Source: Chloroflexota bacterium (GTDB lineage: Bacteria; Chloroflexota; Dehalococcoidia; Dehalococcoidales; UBA2162). Taken from it: a stretch of 34,014 nt of DNA. The notes under the pieces were generated by a model that ran no database searches, had not been told where the DNA came from, and saw nothing but the letters and a program-made list of their open reading frames with translations. The DNA is taken from assembly GCA_016193545.1 (NCBI GenBank), contig JACPSA010000016.1:1-34014 (forward strand). Reading direction: 5' to 3'. This document shows positions 1 to 9,243 of the stretch, piece by piece. Both the position numbers and the translations under genes were made by a program. Numbering within the stretch: the stretch's first letter is position 1; each line of letters opens with the position of its first letter.

Positions 1-2648
1 GAGACCACTCCTGCCGGTGAAACCCCGGTTACTTTCGCTTTAGCTACCACTTCTCCCCGCCGCGAGGTAACCTTGACCATATCACCATCAGCGATGCCCA
101 GCGTTGAAGCATCCGCCGGATTTATCTCCACCAGCTCCTCACCACGGATGGCATTGAGGTATTTCACCTTGCGGCTCATGGTACCGGTATGGTATTGGTA
201 CAGGCTCCGCTCGGTAGTCAAAACTAGCGGATACTCATCATCGGGCAGCTCCATAGACGGCTTGTACTCCAGCGGTGTAAACCGGCCTTTCCCTCTGGTA
301 AACGTTTTAGTGTGCAAAATCGGTGTCCCGGGGTGTTCTGCGGTGGGGCAGGGCCATTGCAAACCGCCTTTCTCCAGACGGCTGAAGGAAATACCTCCAT
401 AGCTGGGGGTAAGCCGGGCAATCTCGTCCATAATCTGAGATGGATTCTCAAAACCAAAGCCCTTCGCTTCCATCCTGCGGGCAATCTGGCAGGTAATTAG
501 CCAGTCAGCCCTGGAATCGCCTATCGGCTCGATTGCCTTCCTGATTCGCTGTACCCTCCGCTCGGTATTGGTGAAGGTGCCATCTTTCTCAGCGAAGCTT
601 GCCGAGGGCAGGATAACATCAGCCAGTTGCGCCGTCTCGGAAAGGAAGATATCCTGGACTACCAGGAACTCCAGCGCTTCCAGCGACTCCCTGACATGGT
701 TGGCGTCAGCATCGGCCAGCACCGGGTTCTCCCCGATGATATAAGCGGCTTTTATCTGTCCACTATGGGCTGCCTCAAATATTTCAGGAAGAGTCAGCCC
801 CGGAGTGAGACTGAGTTTGGCTCCCCAGGCCGCCTCAAACTTGTCCTTGATAGCCGGGTCGGTTACTGCCTGGTAGCCGGAATAGACATTGGGTAGAGCA
901 CCCATATCGCAGGAACCCTGGACATTGTTCTGCCCCCGCAAAGGATTAACCCCGCTCGATGGCTTGCCGATGTTACCGGTAAGCATTGCCAGGTTGGCGA
1001 TAGCCAGCACATTATCGGTAGCGTGGGAGTGCTGGGTAATACCCATAGCGTAGACAATAGCCGCCGGTTTATTGGTGGCATAGAGACGGGCCGCCTCGAC
1101 AATCTTTTCGCCGGGCACACCGGTAATCCGCGATACATAATCGATATCAAAGCGTTGCAATGACTCATTGAAGTCAGTGTAGTTCTCACAGCGGTCGAAG
1201 ACGAAGGCTGAGTCTAATAATCCCTCGTCCACGATAACCCGCATCATCCCCATGAGCAGGGCGACATCGGTGCCGGGCCGCTGTCTCAGCCACAGGTCGG
1301 CATAGCGAACCAGCGAAATCTCACGCGGGTTAGCCACGATGAGCTTGCCCCCCTGGCGCACGGCTCTCTTGAATTCCAGCGCTATTACCGGGTGGGCGGC
1401 GCCAGTATTGGTGCCAATCGCCAGAATACAGGCGGCATCCCCGATATCATGGATAGAATTGGTCATGGCGCCACTACCGAAGGCTGCGGCCAGACCGGTC
1501 ACGGTGGGGGCATGGCAGAGGCGGGCACAGTGGTCAATAGTGTTAGTGCCCAGTACTACCCGGGTAAATTTCTGGGCAACATAGTTGTCCTCATTAGTGC
1601 TCTTGGCTGAAGAAATCACGGCTACCCGGTCTCCCCGGTAACTACCCAGCTTTCGAGCTACCAGGTCCAGGGCTTCATCCCAGCTGGTTTCAACAAATTT
1701 CCCGTTTCGCTTAACCAGGGGGGTGGTCAAGCGCTCCGGAGAATGAACGAACTCCTGAATACCGAAACGACCTTTGACACAGGCCTGCCCTCGATTTACC
1801 TCATTGTCTGCCTTGGGGGTAACTTCAATTATCCTGTCGCCGTTAAGCTGCAGCCCTAACTGGCAGCCAACCCCGCAGTAAGGACAGGTAGTGACTACCT
1901 CGCGCTCTGCCACCGGGCTGTCCCACTTCCGGCTCCGCTCCAGCAGTGCTCCGGTCGGGCAGACATCGACACATGCCCCACAAAACTGGCACCCTGATTC
2001 TAGCAAAGGCCGCCCGAAGGCGGTACCAACTAAAGTCTGGCTGCCCCGCTGGGTAAAGGCTATCGCCGCGGCGCCTCTGATTTCCTGACAGACACGGACG
2101 CACCGCCCGCAGAGAATACAAAAGTTGTAATCCCGGTCGAAGAAGGGGTCGTCAGTATATATCTTTTCATTCTTGTAGGTGTAGGGCAGGGTGACTTTAT
2201 CGATGCCGATATAGTCGACGACTTCCTGTAGCTCACAACGTCCGTTTTTAGCGCAAACTACACAGCGTTCGGTTACACCCACGCTACGCAAGCAAATGTC
2301 GAAAGCCTGACACTGGTTATTTGGTTTGTCTCTTCGGTCACAGATGAGACAGGTATGGGGATGCTCGGTCAGGATAAGCTCCAGAACTCCGCGCCGGAAC
2401 TCCTGAAGCTGCGGCGTTTTTGTCCTTACTACCATGCCATCGGTCGCTGGCGTTGTGCAGGAAGGGGGCAGACCCCGCATCTTCTCGATTTCGACGACAC
2501 ATAGACGGCAGCCCCCGTAGGGAGGCAAGTAGGGATGATAGCATAACGTCGGGACATAGATGCCGGCCCCTTTGATGGCTTCCAGCACGGTCATCCCTGT
2601 CGTCGCTTCAACCTGTTTGTCATCGATAGTTAAGGTAATCTTAGCCAT
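1..2648 (-). CDS. fdhA: Formate dehydrogenase alpha subunit (NAD-linked, Mo-bis-MGD), partial at 3' end
   Basis: Catalytic subunit of a cytoplasmic NAD(P)-linked formate dehydrogenase; 882 codons are visible and the C-terminus lies beyond the left edge. The start is ATG at 2648, with AGGT about 6 nt upstream. Domains in order: NuoG-like [2Fe-2S] domain (C36, C47, C50, C64); a Cys-rich linker at about 100-138; two [4Fe-4S] clusters (C177/180/183/187 and C220/223/226/230); then the molybdopterin domain opening with a [4Fe-4S] motif (C255, C258, C262, C290). The active-site segment reads CARLCHAPT, so C378 sits where selenocysteine occurs in E. coli FdhF, followed by the conserved His379. It is the last gene of a minus-strand operon, 50 bp after the NuoF-GltD fusion. 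The diaphorase partners argue for formate dehydrogenase rather than complex I NuoG. A molybdenum or tungsten enzyme cannot be told apart here. Confidence 0.9.
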   Translation of the reverse strand, partial: MAKITLTIDDKQVEATTGMTVLEAIKGAGIYVPTLCYHPYLPPYGGCRLCVVEIEKMRGLPPSCTTPATDGMVVRTKTPQLQEFRRGVLELILTEHPHTCLICDRRDKPNNQCQAFDICLRSVGVTERCVVCAKNGRCELQEVVDYIGIDKVTLPYTYKNEKIYTDDPFFDRDYNFCILCGRCVRVCQEIRGAAAIAFTQRGSQTLVGTAFGRPLLESGCQFCGACVDVCPTGALLERSRKWDSPVAEREVVTTCPYCGVGCQLGLQLNGDRIIEVTPKADNEVNRGQACVKGRFGIQEFVHSPERLTTPLVKRNGKFVETSWDEALDLVARKLGSYRGDRVAVISSAKSTNEDNYVAQKFTRVVLGTNTIDHCARLCHAPTVTGLAAAFGSGAMTNSIHDIGDAACILAIGTNTGAAHPVIALEFKRAVRQGGKLIVANPREISLVRYADLWLRQRPGTDVALLMGMMRVIVDEGLLDSAFVFDRCENYTDFNESLQRFDIDYVSRITGVPGEKIVEAARLYATNKPAAIVYAMGITQHSHATDNVLAIANLAMLTGNIGKPSSGVNPLRGQNNVQGSCDMGALPNVYSGYQAVTDPAIKDKFEAAWGAKLSLTPGLTLPEIFEAAHSGQIKAAYIIGENPVLADADANHVRESLEALEFLVVQDIFLSETAQLADVILPSASFAEKDGTFTNTERRVQRIRKAIEPIGDSRADWLITCQIARRMEAKGFGFENPSQIMDEIARLTPSYGGISFSRLEKGGLQWPCPTAEHPGTPILHTKTFTRGKGRFTPLEYKPSMELPDDEYPLVLTTERSLYQYHTGTMSRKVKYLNAIRGEELVEINPADASTLGIADGDMVKVTSRRGEVVAKAKVTGVSPAGVV

Positions 2649-2698
2649 ATATACCTGCGCATCCTCCGACTTTCATCCGGGAGTTATCGTCTGTTGTT

Positions 2699-5600
2699 TT
2701 AGTGCTCCTCTAAATCACACCTCAGGCAGCGCTTTGTCTCCTCAATAGCACGACTCGGGTCGAAGCCAAGCACTACCTGGGCATAACTTCTAACTCTCTC
2801 ATCACTGGATAGCATATCCATTGCCGGGCGGTGTTTCTCACCTTCCACGGCATCCATATCGATGGGTGTCACCTCTTCTTCCGGTGGCAGTGCCACTATC
2901 TCATCGAGATTGCCCTGACCGCCAAGGTATTTATCAATGGCTATTGCCGCTTGCCGACCGGCAGCGATGGCCTCAATCACTGATGCCGGCCCGCTGACCG
3001 AATCGCCTCCGGCGAATACCCCTTCTTTGGCGGTAGCCAGCGTCTCCGGATTTACTTTAATCCGTCCGCCTCTTTCTTCTACCTCCAGTCCGTAACCACC
3101 CGGCACCACGGACTCCTGGCCGGTGGCTTTGAGCATCAGCGTGCACTCTCGGGTGAACTCGCTGCCGCTGATTGGCACCGGTCTCGGCCGCCCGCTGGCA
3201 TCCACCTTGCCCAGCTCCATCCGCGTAAACTCCACTTTTAATCTGCCATCCACTCTGTTAACTCTGAGGGGTGATGCCAGATAGACCATTTCCACCCCTT
3301 CCTCCAGCGCCTCCTCTATTTCTTCCTCACTGGCTGGCATCTCAGCACGAGTCCGCCGGTAGATAATGGTTACCTCTTTAGCGCCTAAGCGCAGCGCTGT
3401 CCGTGAAGCGTCTATGGCGACGTTGCCCCCACCGATGACCACCACCCTGTCCCCGACATTTATTTTCTTGCCCAGGTTGACTTCCCTGAGAAAATCGACT
3501 CCATCCATGACACCGGGAGTATTCTCTCCCTCTATCCCGATACTGGTGCCCTTGTGAGCACCCACACTGACAAAAACCGCCTGGTAGCCCTGCGCCAGTA
3601 ACTCATCCAGGGAATCCACTCGGCTGCTGGTTTTTATCTCCACGCCGATATTCTCAATCTCTTTTATTTCCTTATCCAGGACTTCCGCCGGCAGACGGTA
3701 GGTCGGTATGCCTACCCGCATCATGCCACCGGCCGCAGGCAGGGCTTCATATACGGTCACACCGTGCCCCAGCGTCGCCAGATAGTAAGCGGCGGTTAGT
3801 CCGGCCGGCCCGGAACCAATAACGGCTACTTTCTTGCCAGTCGCTGGAGCTTGCCGGTAATATTGTTTCCACTGGTCATTATCATGGTCAGCGGCAAACC
3901 GCTTCAGCTCTTTGATGGCTATCGGCTGCTCCAACTGGCCGCGGCGGCACTTCGCCTCGCAAAAATGGACGCAAACATAGCCGCATACTGCCGGAAATGG
4001 GATTTTCTCGCGAATCACCGCCACCGCCTCGCCGAATTCACCCCGACCGATTGCCCGAATGTAGCGAGGTACATTTATCTCAGCCGGACAGGCATTCTGG
4101 CAGGGGGACTTGACCAGTTTTTTACAGACCCCGGCTCGGCAGTGGTGTTTGTTGATATGTTCCTCGTATTCCTCCCGGAAGTACCGCAGCGTCGTCAGAA
4201 TCGGATTAGGCGCCGTCTGGCCCAGGCCGCATAAAGAAGTGGACCCGACCAGGCGGGCTAATTTTTCGAGACGTTCAATATCACCGGGTTGCCCCTCGCC
4301 CTGGGTAATACGCTCTACCATATTGAGCATCTGCCGGGTGCCGACACGGCAGGGGACACACTTGCCACAGGACTCATCCTGAACGAAAGACAGAAAGAAG
4401 CGGGCCATATCAACCATACAGGTATCTTCATCAGCGACGAGCATACCTCCCGAACCCATTATGGAACCAGCCTGGGCTAAGTTCTCATAATCTACGGGTA
4501 AAGTGATTAAACTCGCCGGCAGACAGCCACCCGATGGTCCCCCGGTGAGCACTGCCTTAAGTTGCTTATTGCCAACAATACCCCCGCCAATCTCATAAAT
4601 AATATCGCCCAGCGGTGTACCCAGAGGCACTTCGACCAAGCCGGTGCGCGTGACCTTGCCGGCCAGGGAAAAGGTCTTGGTGCCTTTACTTTTCTCGGTG
4701 CCGTACTTGGAATACCACTCGGCCCCTTTTTGAAGGATGGCGGCGACATCAGCCCATGTTCCCACATTATTGATATTGGTTGGTTTGCCCCACAGTCCGG
4801 ATGTTGCCGGGAAAGGAGGACGTGGCCGAGGCATTCCTCTCTTACCCTCGATGGATGCCATCAAGGCAGTTTCTTCTCCGCAAACAAAGGCGCCGGCGCC
4901 TTCCTTAATCTCGATGTCAAAACTAAAGTCTGAGCCGAGTATCTTATCCCCCAGCAAGCCACATTCTCTCATCTGCTTCAGAGCCGTCTGTAACCGGTCT
5001 ATCGCCAGCGGGTATTCAGCCCGACAGTAAATGTAGCCTTTAGTGGTTCCGATGGCGTAAGCGCCAATCAGCATGCCCTCCAACACTGCGTGGGGGTCGC
5101 CTTCCAGCTGTGACCGGTTCATAAAAGCTCCCGGGTCGCCTTCATCGGCATTACAAATCAGGTATTTTTCTTTGCCGGCTGCCTTCTGACAGAACTCCCA
5201 TTTCTGACCGGTGGAGAAACCAGCCCCACCCCGTCCCCGTAACCCGGACTTCTTCACTTCGGCAACAACACCTTCAGGGGTCATTCCCAGTGCCCTGACA
5301 AAGCCGGAGTAACCGCCGTTGGCAATATACTGTTTTATATCAGTGGGGTCGATGTTCCCGCAATTTCGTAATGAAATACGCACCTGGGGCTTGAACACTG
5401 GCAACTCAAAGAGTTTGGGGATACCATCAACGCTACCTTCACCGATGGTACCCAGCGCCAGGTCCGGGCGAGGATTATCATGGACAAGATAATCCTCGAT
5501 TAGCTTGGTAGCGATTCCCGGAGTAACGCCACTGTAGCAGATTCGGGGGCGATTTGGCTTAGCGATATCGACTATCGGTTCGGCATAACAAAGCCCGATA

Positions 5601-5788
5601 CAGCCGACCTGGATCACGATGGCATCGATTTTTAGCCGGGATAACTCCTTGTTAATCGCTTCCAGGACAGACATAGCCCCGGCCGCCCGGCCACATGTCG
5701 CCGTGCCAACAAGAATACGGGGCTTGTCACTACTCTGCAAAGCCCCCCATTCTGCTATAGCCTGGTTTTGAATTTTATCAAAGGTCAT
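2699..5788 (-). CDS. NuoF-GltD fusion: diaphorase subunit with added FAD/NAD(P) oxidoreductase domain
   Basis: A 1029-aa fusion, far longer than NuoF (about 430-600 aa). Residues about 22-110 form a thioredoxin-like [2Fe-2S] domain (C32, C63, C67). Residues about 125-555 are the NuoF/HydB diaphorase: the FMN/NADH glycine-rich loop GLRGRGGAGFSTG at 183, CGEETALMASIEG near 303, and the [4Fe-4S] ligands C474, C477, C480 and C520. Residues about 560-1029 are GltD/NfnB-like: Cys motifs C563/C567 and C602/606/610/614, the FAD loop GSGPAGLTAAYYL at about 658, a second Rossmann loop VVVIGGGNVAIDA, the FAD motif GVFAGGD, and a C-terminal CLRC. It starts 2 bp after the NuoE stop and is followed by fdhA. 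NADH oxidation by the NuoF half is well supported by family. A second nucleotide site, possibly for NADPH, in the GltD half is inference; bifurcation is possible. Confidence 0.9.
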   Translation of the reverse strand: MTFDKIQNQAIAEWGALQSSDKPRILVGTATCGRAAGAMSVLEAINKELSRLKIDAIVIQVGCIGLCYAEPIVDIAKPNRPRICYSGVTPGIATKLIEDYLVHDNPRPDLALGTIGEGSVDGIPKLFELPVFKPQVRISLRNCGNIDPTDIKQYIANGGYSGFVRALGMTPEGVVAEVKKSGLRGRGGAGFSTGQKWEFCQKAAGKEKYLICNADEGDPGAFMNRSQLEGDPHAVLEGMLIGAYAIGTTKGYIYCRAEYPLAIDRLQTALKQMRECGLLGDKILGSDFSFDIEIKEGAGAFVCGEETALMASIEGKRGMPRPRPPFPATSGLWGKPTNINNVGTWADVAAILQKGAEWYSKYGTEKSKGTKTFSLAGKVTRTGLVEVPLGTPLGDIIYEIGGGIVGNKQLKAVLTGGPSGGCLPASLITLPVDYENLAQAGSIMGSGGMLVADEDTCMVDMARFFLSFVQDESCGKCVPCRVGTRQMLNMVERITQGEGQPGDIERLEKLARLVGSTSLCGLGQTAPNPILTTLRYFREEYEEHINKHHCRAGVCKKLVKSPCQNACPAEINVPRYIRAIGRGEFGEAVAVIREKIPFPAVCGYVCVHFCEAKCRRGQLEQPIAIKELKRFAADHDNDQWKQYYRQAPATGKKVAVIGSGPAGLTAAYYLATLGHGVTVYEALPAAGGMMRVGIPTYRLPAEVLDKEIKEIENIGVEIKTSSRVDSLDELLAQGYQAVFVSVGAHKGTSIGIEGENTPGVMDGVDFLREVNLGKKINVGDRVVVIGGGNVAIDASRTALRLGAKEVTIIYRRTRAEMPASEEEIEEALEEGVEMVYLASPLRVNRVDGRLKVEFTRMELGKVDASGRPRPVPISGSEFTRECTLMLKATGQESVVPGGYGLEVEERGGRIKVNPETLATAKEGVFAGGDSVSGPASVIEAIAAGRQAAIAIDKYLGGQGNLDEIVALPPEEEVTPIDMDAVEGEKHRPAMDMLSSDERVRSYAQVVLGFDPSRAIEETKRCLRCDLEEH

Positions 5789-5790
5789 CG

Positions 5791-6252
5791 TTACGCCTCT
5801 TCATACTCAGTTAATAGTTGTTTTACCTTAACCGTGGTCATCCTGCCATAGACCGTCTTATCCATGACCATTACCGGAGCTAAAGCACACGACCCGAAAC
5901 AGGCCACTTTCTCCAGGCTAAACTTGTAATCCGGTCTGGTTTCCCCGGGTCGGATGCCAAGCTCTTGCATCGCTCTTTCCATAATACGGCGTCCACCCCG
6001 TACATGGCAGGCAGTACCCTGGCAAACCCTCACCGTATGTTTGCCCTGCCGTTCAAAGCGGAACTGGGCATAAAAGCTAGCTACACCATAAATCTCATTC
6101 CTGGATATGCTCAAAAAATCGGCTATCTCTGAGATTGTTGCCTCAGAAAGATAGCCTAATGTCTCTTGTGCTTTCTGTAGAACAGGGATTAAAGCGCCCC
6201 TCTGCCCACGGTAAGGAGCTAGAACCTGTAATAATTGCTCTTGCAAAATCAA
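5791..6252 (-). CDS. NuoE-like [2Fe-2S] subunit (24-kDa family) of the formate dehydrogenase
   Basis: 153-aa thioredoxin-like [2Fe-2S] protein of the NuoE/HoxE/HydC family. It begins with a helical bundle (QRGALIPVLQKAQETLGYL at about 17-35). The cluster ligands are CQGTAC (C-x4-C) and CFGSC (C-x3-C), the standard four-Cys arrangement of the family. No ATG fits the N-terminus; translation most likely starts at TTG 6252, preceded by a GGGG stretch. It is the first gene of a minus-strand operon and its stop lies 2 bp from the next start, so it is surely co-transcribed with the NuoF-GltD fusion. It probably shuttles electrons between the flavin subunit and the rest of the FDH complex. The separate complex I genes expected for a true nuoE are not in the window. 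Confidence 0.9.
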   Translation of the reverse strand: MILQEQLLQVLAPYRGQRGALIPVLQKAQETLGYLSEATISEIADFLSISRNEIYGVASFYAQFRFERQGKHTVRVCQGTACHVRGGRRIMERAMQELGIRPGETRPDYKFSLEKVACFGSCALAPVMVMDKTVYGRMTTVKVKQLLTEYEEA

Positions 6253-6423
6253 ACCCCAGAATAAAATTCAGATACCAAATAATAATTTACCACCAAATAG
6301 TATATAATGCAACCTCCAATAATGTTTCCGCTCAGAAGAGATTATTTGTTGACCTCACCCTATGCCCAAGAGTTACTTTAAACCTTTCCTTTTCGCTGGG
6401 AACTCTAGTAGAATAGTTTCATC

Positions 6424-9048
6424 ATGAAAGAGGCTTCAACTCCTATCCGCCAGCAATACCTCCGGATTAAACGGAGGTATCCCCAGGCAATCGTCCTCTT
6501 TCGCCTGGGAGATTTCTACGAGACCTTCGATGAGGACGCCAAGGTTGTCTCTAAAGAGCTGGAGATTGTCCTGACCTCTCGGGGGATGGGCAAGGGCTAC
6601 CGGGTGCCGATGGCCGGTATCCCTTACCACGCCCTGGATAACTATTTGGCCAGATTGGTCAACCGCGGTTACAAGGTGGCTATCTGCGAGCAGTTGACCC
6701 AGCCCGGTGAGACCAGGGGCATCGTTGAGCGTGAAGTTATCCGTGTGGTAACGCCGGGTACCGTCGTTGAGCCTGGGCTGCTGGACAGCAAGTCCAATAA
6801 CTATTTGACCGGTCTGGTTCTGGGTGATGATGAGGTTGGCATTGCCTATGTGGATATCACCACCAGTGAATTTGCTACCACCCAGCTACCACTGCCGAGG
6901 GTGCTGCCGGAACTGGAACGGCTCCGACCTTCGGAGGTAATCGCCGCTAACAGTGCCGAACTATCGACTCTGTCATTAGATGCTCCGGTAACCCGTCTTG
7001 ACGATTACCGGTTCGAGCTGGAGATAGCCCGCCAGGCGCTGCTCGACCATTTCGGTGTGGCTACCCTTGACGGCTACGGCTGTGCCCGGTTGCCTCTGGC
7101 GATAAGAGCCGCCGGCGCCATTATCCAGTATATTAAAGAGACGCAGCCGGTGTCTCTGGAGCAGCTAACCCGGCTGGCAACTTACGCTACCGATTCATTT
7201 ATGGCGCTGGACAGCCAGACGCAGACTAACCTGGAACTTTTCCGCAGTAACCGCTCGGGGAACATCGCCGGCTCATTACTCTCGATTATCGACCTGACCA
7301 AGACGGCCATGGGGGGCAGACTGCTGAAGAAGTGGCTGGGGCAACCTCTTCTTGACATAAAGGAACTATTAAAGAGACAGGAGGCCATTGGCTGGTTTCA
7401 GAGCAATACGCTGGCCCGTAACCAGACAGCCTCTTTACTGGATAAGACGGCTGACCTGGAGCGACTGATTAACCGGGTGAGGAGCAATATCGTTACTCCC
7501 CGTGAGATGGTCGCTCTGCGACATAGCCTGGAGGTGATACCCGGTCTAACCGAGGTTATTGAGGCGGGCAGCAGCAGTGACCCGATAAGCTGGCTGAAAG
7601 ATGGACTTAAACCGCGCCCGGAGGTGGTTGATTTGATTAGCCAGTCGATAGCTGATGAGCCGTCCTCCAGTCTGGGTGAAGGCAATGTCATCAGGCCCGG
7701 TTTCTCGGAGGAGCTGGACAGCCTGCGGCTGGCGTCACAGAACGCCCGGCAGTACCTGGCCAATCTGGAGCGCCAGGAGCAGTCCAAGACCGGCATCAAA
7801 TCGCTTAAGGTAGGCTACAATAAGGTCTTTGGCTACTATATCGAGGTCTCCAAGCCCAACCTGGCCCAGGTGCCGGAGAACTATATCCGTAAGCAGACGC
7901 TGGTCGGGGGTGAGCGTTTCTTTACCCCGGAGCTAAAAGAGTATGAATCGCTGATTCTGAATGCTCGCGAGCGGATTGGCGAGCTGGAGACCAATCTATT
8001 TCAGCGGGTGTGCCAGCAGGTGGCTGCCGACAGCGAGCGTATCCTGACTGTAGCCAATGCTCTGGCTAATATCGATGTCTTTTGCGCTCTGGCTGAGGTC
8101 GCCGTGCGTCATAGCTATGTCCGCCCGACCCTTGCTGAAGGTGACGAAATAGTTATCAGTGGGGGTCGCCACCCGGTAGTCGAGACCAGCCTGACCGACA
8201 GCAGTTTTGTGCCCAATGATACCTCTCTGTCCAACGGTGATGCCCAGTTGATTATTCTGACCGGGCCTAATATGGCCGGCAAGTCGACCTACCTCAAGCA
8301 GGTGGCGCTGATTGTGCTCATGGCGCAGATGGGCAGCTTCGTGCCGTCAGCCTCAGCCACCATTGGCATCGTCGACCGTATCTTCACCCGAATCGGCGCC
8401 CGGGAGGACCTGGCGGCCGGGCAATCGACCTTTATGATGGAGATGGTGGAGACCGCCAATATTCTGAATAATGCCACATCGCGCTCGCTGATTATCCTCG
8501 ATGAAATCGGGCGGGGCACCAGCACCTATGACGGACTGGCCATTGCCCGGGCCGTTGCGGAGTATATCCATAACTATAAAGGGCTGGGGGCCAAGACGCT
8601 CTTTGCCACCCACTATCATGAACTGGTGGAGCTAGCCGGTTTTCTGCCTCGGGTCAAGAACTTTAATGTGGCGGTAACCGAGGAGGGGGGCAGGGTTATC
8701 TTCCTGCGCAAGATTGTGCCCGGCGGGGTGGACAAGAGCTACGGCATCCATGTGGCGCAGCTAGCCGGACTGCCGAAATCGGTGGTGCACCGTGCCCACG
8801 AGGTTCTTGAGGAACTGGAAGGGGATAGCCGAACGAAGGGTGCAGCCAGAAAGCCCGGTAAGAAGGAGCCCTTCGGTCCTTCCAGCACCAGAAGGACTCA
8901 GGGTAAACCAGTGCCGCAACTGCCACTCTTCGGGCAGAAGCCACCGCTACTAGCGGAACTGGAGAAGCTGGACATCAACTCCCTGACGCCATTAGAAGCC
9001 CTGACCAAACTATATGAATTACAGAAGAAGGCGAGGGAGGTGGGGTAG
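6424..9048 (+). CDS. mutS: DNA mismatch repair protein MutS
   Basis: 874-aa MutS of normal length, which recognises mismatches in duplex DNA and starts repair. The N-terminal mismatch-binding domain carries GDFYETF, giving the F-x-E wedge at Phe31-Glu33. The clamp and lever region follows. The C-terminal ATPase has Walker A TGPNMAGKST at about 613, DEIGRGTSTYDG (Walker B/signature), and FATHYHE. A variable basic linker (about 795-830) leads to the helical C-terminal tail. No strong Shine-Dalgarno stands before ATG 6424. A TTGACC...TACTTT pair at 6349-6379 could be its promoter, but spacing is 19 bp. It is divergent from the FDH operon, and mutL is not adjacent. The last 45 bp of the gene are repeated at 9574-9618. 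Confidence 0.97.
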   Translation: MKEASTPIRQQYLRIKRRYPQAIVLFRLGDFYETFDEDAKVVSKELEIVLTSRGMGKGYRVPMAGIPYHALDNYLARLVNRGYKVAICEQLTQPGETRGIVEREVIRVVTPGTVVEPGLLDSKSNNYLTGLVLGDDEVGIAYVDITTSEFATTQLPLPRVLPELERLRPSEVIAANSAELSTLSLDAPVTRLDDYRFELEIARQALLDHFGVATLDGYGCARLPLAIRAAGAIIQYIKETQPVSLEQLTRLATYATDSFMALDSQTQTNLELFRSNRSGNIAGSLLSIIDLTKTAMGGRLLKKWLGQPLLDIKELLKRQEAIGWFQSNTLARNQTASLLDKTADLERLINRVRSNIVTPREMVALRHSLEVIPGLTEVIEAGSSSDPISWLKDGLKPRPEVVDLISQSIADEPSSSLGEGNVIRPGFSEELDSLRLASQNARQYLANLERQEQSKTGIKSLKVGYNKVFGYYIEVSKPNLAQVPENYIRKQTLVGGERFFTPELKEYESLILNARERIGELETNLFQRVCQQVAADSERILTVANALANIDVFCALAEVAVRHSYVRPTLAEGDEIVISGGRHPVVETSLTDSSFVPNDTSLSNGDAQLIILTGPNMAGKSTYLKQVALIVLMAQMGSFVPSASATIGIVDRIFTRIGAREDLAAGQSTFMMEMVETANILNNATSRSLIILDEIGRGTSTYDGLAIARAVAEYIHNYKGLGAKTLFATHYHELVELAGFLPRVKNFNVAVTEEGGRVIFLRKIVPGGVDKSYGIHVAQLAGLPKSVVHRAHEVLEELEGDSRTKGAARKPGKKEPFGPSSTRRTQGKPVPQLPLFGQKPPLLAELEKLDINSLTPLEALTKLYELQKKAREVG
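8996..9040 (+). repeat. 45-bp direct repeat, copy 1 (inside mutS 3' end)
   Basis: Begins AAGCCCTGACC and ends GGCGAGGGAGG. It matches 9574-9618 at 44 of 45 positions (G9027 against A9605). The homology ends at sharp borders on both sides. The spacing between copies is 578 bp. Confidence 0.95.
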
Positions 9049-9175
9049 TGGTTGTCCCCAAATGATTTACCATTCCGTGCTTGACACGGAATCCAGAAAA
9101 CCTAGTTTCTACTCTTGGTTTACGTATTCTGGATACCGACTTTCGTCGGTATGGTTGTGAGTTAATGGCAACCAC
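9048..9175. repeat. Small hairpin-rich element after mutS (possible MITE-like relic)
   Basis: Three structures lie in 128 bp. 9072-9092 is a perfect 8-bp stem (ATTCCGTG/CACGGAAT) with a 5-nt loop. 9134-9151 is a perfect 7-bp stem (TACCGAC/GTCGGTA) with loop TTTC. The ends carry GTGGTTG (9048-9054) and CAACCAC (9169-9175) as short inverted repeats. No coding potential is seen. The 7-bp ends may be chance; the two internal hairpins are clear. Confidence 0.6.
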
Positions 9176-9194
9176 AGGTTAGGATTCGTGCTAT

Positions 9195-9213
9195 ATAACA
9201 GATATGTTATAAT
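9195..9213 (+). promoter_or_regulatory. Promoter -10 overlapped by palindromic operator of the XRE gene
   Basis: ATAACA-GATA-TGTTAT (9195-9210) is a perfect 6-bp inverted repeat that runs into a consensus TATAAT at 9208-9213. It lies about 31 bp before the ATG of the XRE gene. Such a layout is typical of antitoxin autorepression. No good -35 is seen at 17 bp. Confidence 0.55.
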
Positions 9214-9243
9214 CATAAGACAATAAATGCCGAGGGAGTGACG

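Noticed and set aside
1440..1520. Possible Sec codon (UGA) in the FDH active site
   Set aside because: The frame has TGC (Cys) at this position and no in-frame TGA.
6349..6379. TTGACC...TACTTT as the mutS promoter
   Set aside because: The spacing is 19 bp and the TTGACCTCACCC segment also occurs at about 19766 as what looks like a repeat relic, so it is not listed as a feature.
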